A stretch of 64,000 nt of DNA from positions 34,129 to 98,128 of the forward strand of contig NZ_JABXYX010000022.1 of NCBI RefSeq assembly GCF_017982655.1. The letters are read 5' to 3'. A program made the position numbers and the translations under genes. The notes under the pieces were generated by a model. The model had not been told where the DNA came from. It was given only the letters and a program-made list of their open reading frames with translations, and did not search any database. Shown piece after piece: positions 17,680-25,700 of this stretch; position 1 is the stretch's first letter; the number at the start of each line of letters is the position of its first letter. The stretch is from Brasilonema sp. CT11 (GTDB lineage Bacteria > Cyanobacteriota > Cyanobacteriia > Cyanobacteriales > Nostocaceae).

Positions 17680-17707
17680 TTAGTTTAGCAATTGCTAAAC
17701 TAATTAA
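17676..17707. promoter_or_regulatory. Perfect 32-bp palindrome overlapping the FAAL stop
   Basis: Arms 17676-17691 and 17692-17707 are exactly complementary (core TTAGCAATTGCTAA). It sits between the FAAL and ACP genes and is followed by an A-run, not a T-run. As RNA it would form a 14- to 16-bp hairpin that could stabilise or attenuate the message; as DNA it could bind a dimeric regulator. Confidence 0.5.
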
Positions 17708-17771
17708 GTATTTCTAAAAAAATGTCAAAACGAAGGACATACTTGTTAGTAAAATAAACGGAGATGAAAAA

Positions 17772-18104
17772 ATGGTTAAAATTTTGAATATTCAAATGAG
17801 TAACTCTGATTTAGAGACTAATAATGCCTATCACGTGGAAGCCTCACCTGAAAAGCTTAAGACTACAGCAGAAATTCAAGCGTGGTTAGTGTCCTACCTA
17901 ACAAATGTATTAAAAATTAATCCAAATGAGATTGATGTTACACTTCCCTTTGACTGCTACAACATGGATTCTGCGTCTGCCATTGGATTGAGTGGAGAGA
18001 TAGAGGAATGGCTTGAATGCGAATTTGAACCAACTTTGCTGTACGATTATCCAACTATTGAAGCTTTAACAAAGTATTTAGCTAACAGCTTATCTATTAA
18101 GTAG
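17772..18104 (+). CDS. Acyl carrier protein for the fatty acid starter
   Basis: 110 residues. The 4'-phosphopantetheine site is YNMDSASAIGLSGEIEEWL, with Ser67 in DSASAIGL. A C-terminal helix (LLYDYPTIEALTKYLANSLS) is typical of PKS-type ACPs. About 30 N-terminal residues are extra and polar. A good ribosome-binding site (ACGGAGA) precedes the ATG. It should accept the acyl chain from the FAAL and present it to the next enzyme (dimetal oxidase or halogenase) and to the first ketosynthase, as CylB does in the cylindrocyclophane pathway. Confidence 0.9.
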   Translation: MVKILNIQMSNSDLETNNAYHVEASPEKLKTTAEIQAWLVSYLTNVLKINPNEIDVTLPFDCYNMDSASAIGLSGEIEEWLECEFEPTLLYDYPTIEALTKYLANSLSIK

Positions 18105-18159
18105 TAAGTTGTTAGATCAAAACCGAAATAAAAATGAAGTACTTGATAAGGTGAAAACA

Positions 18160-19530
18160 ATGCGAAATATCATCAGCGATCCAAACACAAGTATGCTAAA
18201 TCTCAAATTTCCTGTAGAAAAGGAAATCAAACGTATTAAAATTGTTGAAAATAACTACCAGAATAACCTGAATTCTGACTACACTGAGAAAATTAAGGAG
18301 CTAGACCACAATTTCAAATATGAAGAAAACAGTAAAGATTATTGGAATCCTCCTGAACTTTCACTTCTTTACGGAACACCCTTTTATGAAGTTGCTTCTC
18401 CATCTCAAAAAATAGCACTTAATCATCAATTTTGGATGTCAAACTATAGCCTTACCGCTTATAGTGAAATGGAAACAATTGACTATAACCTAATAACAGC
18501 AGATTGTTTCTCTGCTTTAGGCGGTAATTATAAAATTCTTGCCGATCAGCTTGAGCATGAAGCGGTTCAAGAACGTGTTCATATTCATGCTTTCTTCAAA
18601 GTTAATTTCCAAATTTTGAAAAATTTGTTAGGCAAGCAAGCTTTTACTAATATTTTGCTGGAAAACAAGCCTGCCAACAATAGTCAAATAAATTTGCAAA
18701 TTGCAAATTTTCAGTATCATAGTCTACGCTTTTTATCGACCCTAATGTCCGATAAAAGAAAACATTATGTCTCTCCTCATTTGAAAAAACTAGAAGCCAA
18801 AAATAAATTATCTGTAACGACTACCAATGGTTTTTTCCATGGATACGGAATGCTTCCTTCTTCTTTCACCCGATTCTTTGCATCTAGTTGGGGCAGTTCA
18901 CCCTTCTTAGCTAGCCAATACTATACGTTACGTTATCTTGCTAATATGCTTTTGAAGAATCAAGAACATACTATACATTTGTATTTCAAAAAACTTCAGA
19001 AGCAAGGCGAGTATGTTCCAGTACCAACTGCTATCTCCCACTACCACTTTTTAGATGAATCTTTCCATACAACGACATCTTTATTCCTAGCTCGAGATTT
19101 ACGTAAGAGCTTCCCAGCGCCAACTGCTCACGAGAAATTACTGATTAATTGGGCAGTTTATGTCATTCAAAAGACTAACCTTGCCCATATATCGGGAGTA
19201 ATCAAGAATCGCTTTTTTGGAGATGATGTATCGGGAATGTTCTATATTTATAAGGTGTTTAGGAGCACTTTATTTAATCTGTCTCACGAAGAAGCCGTTC
19301 AATGGGTTGAGAAATGTTTCTGTCAAGAACACGAAGGTTTTCATCAGTCAGTTAAATGCCACCAGCGTCTTCATTTAGATATACGTAAACTTTGTGAGAA
19401 TCTCGAATATCTATGGCCAATTAACCGCGAAATGCGTCTCATGGCTTCAGGAGGAACGGTTGACAGAGCTATTAGAGATAATATCAAGACATTCAAACAG
19501 TTCTCTAAGTTAGTTGCTTCAGCTGAGTGA
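18160..19530 (+). CDS. AurF/CylC-like dimetal-carboxylate enzyme (candidate fatty-acyl halogenase or oxygenase)
   Basis: 456 residues from ATG 18160 (AAGGTG upstream); a TTG at 18109 would add 17. Ferritin-like metal-ligand pattern: Glu103, then Glu138-x-x-His141 (QERVHIH), Glu300-x-x-His303 (DESFH) and Glu392-x-x-His395 (HEGFH). The 35-residue spacing from the first Glu to ExxH matches AurF-type diiron oxygenases. The order FAAL-ACP-this gene is the CylA-CylB-CylC order, in which CylC chlorinates an unactivated carbon of ACP-bound decanoate; the length also fits CylC homologues. I therefore favour modification (chlorination or hydroxylation) of the ACP-bound fatty acid. Halogenation is inference from context. 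Confidence 0.72.
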   Translation: MRNIISDPNTSMLNLKFPVEKEIKRIKIVENNYQNNLNSDYTEKIKELDHNFKYEENSKDYWNPPELSLLYGTPFYEVASPSQKIALNHQFWMSNYSLTAYSEMETIDYNLITADCFSALGGNYKILADQLEHEAVQERVHIHAFFKVNFQILKNLLGKQAFTNILLENKPANNSQINLQIANFQYHSLRFLSTLMSDKRKHYVSPHLKKLEAKNKLSVTTTNGFFHGYGMLPSSFTRFFASSWGSSPFLASQYYTLRYLANMLLKNQEHTIHLYFKKLQKQGEYVPVPTAISHYHFLDESFHTTTSLFLARDLRKSFPAPTAHEKLLINWAVYVIQKTNLAHISGVIKNRFFGDDVSGMFYIYKVFRSTLFNLSHEEAVQWVEKCFCQEHEGFHQSVKCHQRLHLDIRKLCENLEYLWPINREMRLMASGGTVDRAIRDNIKTFKQFSKLVASAE

Positions 19531-19609
19531 TAGAATCACCAATCAGTGGGATAGCATCTTTGCAGTCCGTAGAAATATACTTAGCCCTTGAAGCAGTTGC
19601 AGATACATA

Positions 19610-19720
19610 GGCGTTGCTGAATTTGAATATGAAATTCAAAAATCAACTCTTCTCAACTCTTGCTTTCTGCGACTCTGCGCCTCTGCGTGAAGTAAATTCA
19701 TATTTGGAATCAGCAACGCC
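19610..19720. mobile_element. 111-bp MITE-like element upstream of first PKS-NRPS gene
   Basis: Terminal inverted repeats of 24 bases (19610-19633 and 19697-19720) match at 20 positions. The outer 11 bases, GGCGTTGCTGA, are perfectly inverted. The inside contains CTGCGCCTCTGCGTGAA, a frequent cyanobacterial intergenic repeat. It occupies most of the gap before the 2774-residue synthase and ends 26 bases before its start codon. Confidence 0.6.
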
Positions 19721-19746
19721 GGTACATAAATTATCGTAGGTCTGAA

Positions 19747-22700
19747 ATGGAAGCTATAGCGATTATAGGCATTGGCTGTCGTTTTCCGGGTGCTAACCAC
19801 CCAGAAGCCTTCTGGCATCTACTAAGAAACGGTGTGGACGCCATTACTGAGGTGCCATCAGACCGATGGGATATTGATACCTTATACGACCCAAACCCAG
19901 CTACACCGGGAAAAATGAATACCCGCTCTGGCAGTTTCCTAGAGCAGGTAGATCTGTTCGCTCCTAAATTCTTTAGGATTTCCCCCCGTGAGGCAGAGCG
20001 AATGGATCCCCAGCAAAGGCTAATTTTAGAGGTAGCCTGGGAAGCTCTAGAAAATGCTGGACTAGCACCAGACAAACTAGCTCAGAGCCAGACGGGGGTT
20101 TTCATGGGCATCAGTAGCCATGACTATGGCGTTTTGCAAACCAAGAATATCGACCAGATAGATGCCTATATTGGCACGGGAAACGCCTTTAGTATTGCTG
20201 CCAATCGTCTGTCATACTTCCTGAATCTGCATGGACCAAGTGTGACAATAGATACTGCTTGCTCTTCTTCATTGGTTTCACTACATTACGCCTGTCAGAG
20301 TTTGCAGATTGGAGAGTCTGAGCTTTGCTTGGTTGGAGGTGTGAACCTGATTTTATCTCCAAATAATCATATTGTTTTCTCGCAGGCAGGTATGATGTCA
20401 GCAGATGGGCGTTGTAAAACTTTTGACGCTAATGCTGATGGTTATGTCAGAGGCGAAGGCTGTGGTGTACTTATCCTCAAACGTCTTTGGGAAGCTCAAA
20501 GAGATCAAGACAATGTTCTGGCAATTATCAAAGGTTCAGCAGTTAATCAAGATGGTCTTACCAATGGACTTACAGCTCCTAATGGTCTTTCTCAACAAAG
20601 AGTAATCCGTCAAGCCTTGAAAAGTGCTGGAGTGGCACCAGCGCAGATTAGCTATGTTGAAACCCACGGCACTGGTACCCCTTTGGGAGATCCTGTTGAG
20701 ATTAGAGCTCTAAAAGCTGTGCTAATGGAGGATCGTTCTTTAGAGCAGCCTTGTTATATTGGTTCAGTTAAAACCAATATTGGTCATTTAGAAGCTGCTG
20801 CGGGAATTGCTGGATTGATCAAGACGGTACTTTCACTACAACATAAAGAGATTGCACCGCACTTGCACTTGCAGCAACTGAATCCATATATTTCTTTTGA
20901 AGGAACTCCGTTCTCTATTCCAACAAAACGCCAACCTTGGATTGCTGGTACAGAAAAACGTTTAGCAGGGGTAAGCTCGTTTGGCTTTGGTGGTACCAAT
21001 TGCCATGTGATTCTTGAAGAAGCGCCTGCTGTGACTTACTCCCCTAGCGATTTTGAACGCGAAATGCACCTGCTGACACTTTCTACAAAAAGTGAAAACG
21101 CGCTACAGGAATTGGCACAGAGTTACATGGATTTCGCGAGGTTTCATCCGGAGGCATCACTGGCGGACATTTGTTTCACTGCTAATGTAGGGCGATCGCA
21201 TTTTAACCACCGCTTGGCAATTGTCGCTGAATCTACTACACAGTTGTTTGAGCAACTAACTGCTTTTACTACTGGCAAACAGGCATCTGGAGTTATCAAT
21301 GGAACTGTGGAGCTTATCAATCGCCCTAAGATAGTGTTTCTCTTCACCGGGCAAGGCTCTCAGTATCATGGTATGGGACGCAAGCTCTATGAAACTCAAC
21401 CCACTTTTAGGAAAACATTGCAGCAATGCGATCGACTCCTGAAGCCCTATTTAAAGCAGTCACTGCTTAAGATACTGTACGGTAAGACACAGACAACTAA
21501 TCTGTTAAATGAAACTGCCTATACCCAGCCAGCTCTGTTTGCTCTAGAATATGCTCTTGCTGAATTGTGGCGTTCTTGGGGAATTGTACCAGATGCTGTC
21601 ATCGGTCACAGTGTAGGCGAATATGTTGCTGCATGTGTAGCTGGGGTATTCAGTCTGGAAGATGGACTTATGCTCGTTGCACAACGCAGTCGATTAATGC
21701 AGTCTTTGCCAGATAATGGTGAAATGGCAGTGGTGTTTGCCGAACAGGAGAAAGTAGTCAACATTCTGACTCAATATGAAACAGAGGCGTCAGGAGTAGC
21801 GAGGGACGCTAGTGTGTCTATTGCTGCTGTTAACGGATCAAACAACATCGTCATTTCGGGTTTAAAAGAATATGTACAGTCGGCAGTTGAACAATTTGAG
21901 TCCCAAGGGATTACTGTAAAGCCTTTGCAAGTTTCTCATGCTTTCCACTCACCACTGATGGAGCCGATTCTTGACGAGTTTGAGTCTAAGGCAGCAAAAG
22001 TAAACTTTCAAGCCCCACAAATTGCTTTAATTTCTAACCTGACAGGTGAAATTTTCAAGTCAGGAGAAATCCCAAATGCCAGTTATTGGCGTCGCCACCT
22101 GAGAGAACCAGTGCAATTTGCGGCGGGAATGAACACCCTAGCAGAACAGGGTTATAAAGTATTTCTCGAAATTGGCCCTCGCCCTACTTTATCAGCTATG
22201 GGTAAGCGATGCTTGCCGAACGTAAAAAGTACTTGGCTACCTTCATTACAGCATGGGCAAGATGACTGGCAGGTTTTATTGAACAGCTTGGGGATATTAG
22301 ACACTCAAGGAATAGAAGTCAATTGGATGGGATATGACCACGACTACCAACGACATAAAATCTCTTTGCCCACTTATCCTTTTCAGCGTAAAAGTTATTG
22401 GTTCGAGCCGGACGAAGAGAAAAACATCAATTTTATGGATTTAAAAAACTCAGATACACAACCAGTAAAACCACAGCTTAATACTGTCCAAAAAACGATA
22501 TATCAAGATAAAATAATATCACAATTACGTACTGTTGTAGCTAGTTTACTTAAAACAGACTCCTCAGAAATTAATGTTTATACACCTTTTTTGGAAATGG
22601 GTGCAGATTCAATAGTTTTGATTGAAGCTGTCAGAACTATTGAAAACACCTTTGGAATTAAGGTGACTATTAGCCAGATGTTTGAAGAGCTAAGAAATAT

Positions 22701-25700
22701 TGATAGTCTTGCAAGTTACATAGCTCAAAATCAACCCGAAGTTGCGAGCGAAGAAAAATCAACAGAGCCTGAAATTATCGCTCCAAATCAACCTGCCCAA
22801 ACTATTCCAGAAAAAGCTCCAGAACCTGAAATTGCAGTTGGCACATTACCCCAACTCCCACAATCAGCACTTCCAACTATGACTGAGAAGTCTACATATG
22901 TGCGTGAGAACGGCTTACTAAATAAAACACCAGTAGTTGAAACAGGACTTGAGCGAATTATGGCTCAACAACTACAACTCACGTCTCAAGTCATATCTCA
23001 ACAGGCTCAACAACTACAACTCACGTCTCAAGTCATATCTCAACAATTGCAGTTATTACAAAACAATCGTGTTGTATCACCCACAAATGAATCACAATTA
23101 ACATTTATCAACACCTCAGAGCCAGCAAGTCCAGTAAACAATTCGGTTAATGGAGATGGAAGCTTTCAACAACCAAAGTCCGTAACTGCATCCATTGAAC
23201 AAATATCAAGTAAAAAGGAATCGCCTTCAGGATCTCAAACAACAGGTTCTCATGGACTTTTAAGTTTGGAAAGAATTACAGCAGGGGGAGACCAAGGGCT
23301 AAATTCTCAACAACAGCAACACTTAGAGACATTGATTGCACGCTACACAACGCGCACGCAAGGGTCAAAACGAGTAAAACAATCTTATCACCATGTTCTA
23401 GCTGACAGCAGAGCGGCGGCGGGATTTCGTCCTTCGATCAAAGAAATGGTTTACCCTATTGTTTGCGATCGCTCTGTTGGTTCTAGGTTTTGGGATGTGG
23501 ATGGTAACGAGTATGTAGACATCACAATGGGCTTTGGCGTGCATCTGTTTGGTCACAATCCGCCCTTTATCATAGAAGCTTTACAAGAGCAGATAAAACT
23601 TGGTACACAATTAGGTCCCCAATCCAGTCTAGCGGGCGAAGTGGCAGAGTTGTTGTGCGAACTGACGGGCACAGAACGTGTCACCTTTTGTCAGTCAGGT
23701 ACAGAAGCCGTAATGACATCACTGCGTTTAGCACGAACGGCGACAGGACGCACAAAAATTGTCCTATTCTCAGGTTCTTATCATGGGCATTTTGATGGGG
23801 TTTTAGCTACACAAGCATCAGATGACGAGCAAGTTTCTGTACCGATGGCTCCTGGTATATCGCCACACATAGTTGAAGATGTTGTGGTACTCGATTATGG
23901 CGATCCTAATGCATTAGAGTATATCGCAGCTCATGCTCATGAATTAGCTGCGGTTTTGGTTGAACCCGTACAGAGTCGGCGACCCGATTTACAACCCAAA
24001 GAGTTTTTGCAGCATTTGAGGCAAGTAACCGCAAATGCTGGCACAGTCTTGATTTTCGATGAAATCATCACTGGCTTTCGCATTCATCCGGGTGGTGCAC
24101 AAAAATACTTTGGTGTAAAAGCAGACTTAGCAACTTACGGTAAAATTTCTGGTGGTGGTCTGCCGTTTGCAGCAGTAGCTGGTAAAGCTACCTTGATGAA
24201 TGGGATCGATGGTGGTCAGTGGAATTACGGTGATATTTCGTATCCTGAAGCAGAAAGGACATTTTTTGCAGGTACTTTTAACAAATATTCTCTGGCTTTG
24301 GCGACTGCAAGAGCGGTACTTAAGCATCTTAAAAACCAGGGATTGGGTCTTCAAGAGCAATTAAATCAACGCACAGCACAGTTAGCCCAAACACTCAATA
24401 CCTTCTTTGAACAAGAACGTGTGCCTATTCAAGTGGTTTATTTTGGCTCACTGTTCCGCTTTAGTTTTAAGAAGAATTTAGAGCTATTTTTCTACCACTT
24501 AATTGAAAAAGGTGTGTACATTTGGGAAGGGCGCACTTGTTTTCTGTCCACAGCGCATACAACTGCCGATATTCAGTATGTGATTCAGGCTGTGAAAGAA
24601 ACCGTAGCCCAAATGCAAGCAGGAGGTTTTCTACCCGAACCTTCGCCCAACTTGAATTCGTCGAATTGCTTTTCGACGAATTCATTCTTAGCTAAAAGTT
24701 CTACTTTTGAAGCTGCTACGCCACAAACGACTACAATGCCTGCTGGGGGTATCGTAGAACCTGTAAATCCGAAAATATTCACATCATTGACAATAGACTC
24801 TAATTCTGATGAAGCAGTATCTGATGCTGCAATTACAGTCCCCTTAACAGAAGCACAAAAACAACTCTGGATTTTAGCACAAATTTCAGAAGAAGCATCG
24901 AGCGCTTATAAAGTTTCTATAAATCTGCAATTACGAGGTTCATTGAATTTAACAGTACTACATCAAGCAGTACAGAAAGTTGTAGAGCGTCACGAGGGTT
25001 TGCGAACGACTATCGGTAGCCAAGGAGATTTTCAGCAGATATTGCCATTCTTGAAAGTTGATATTTCTTGCATTGACTTCTCAAATGTTGATAGTTGTGA
25101 GCGTGAGTCTAAAGTCGCTGAGTGGTTTAAACAAGAAAGCCTAAAACCTTTTGACCTGACTCAAGCATCTCTGTTCCGTTGTTACGTTCTTAAATTAGAA
25201 GAACAGCTACATCTACTGGTTATGACAGCTCATCACATTGTCGTCGATGGCTGGTCAATAAACGTTATCTTACAAGAATTAGCTGCATTATATTCACAAG
25301 AGTGTCAGGGTAAAGTTTGTCAATTCAAGCCTGCGATGCAATTTAAGGAATACATCAATTGGCAGGAACAGCAAAGTCAAACTGAGGAAATGGTAGCCCA
25401 TAAATCCTACTGGTTAGAAAAATTTGCTAGTTCAACTCCTGTTTTAAACTTGCCAACAGATCGTCCTCGTCCTCCAATAAAAACCTATAGGGGTAATAGG
25501 CAAACGCTGCGGCTAAATGCAAGCTTTTATCGTGAAGTGAAACAGTTCAGCACCAAAAGGGGTTGCACCCCGTTTATGACTCTCCTTTCTGCATATACGG
25601 CTTTTCTTCACCGATTGACAAACCAAGAGGATATTGTAGTAGGTATTCCTTCTGGTGGGCGGTCTTCTGCAAGTAATGAAAAGCTTGTTGGGTACTGTTC

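Noticed and set aside
24127..24782. Minus-strand frames inside the aminotransferase region
   Set aside because: They are antisense shadows of a gene with complete catalytic motifs.
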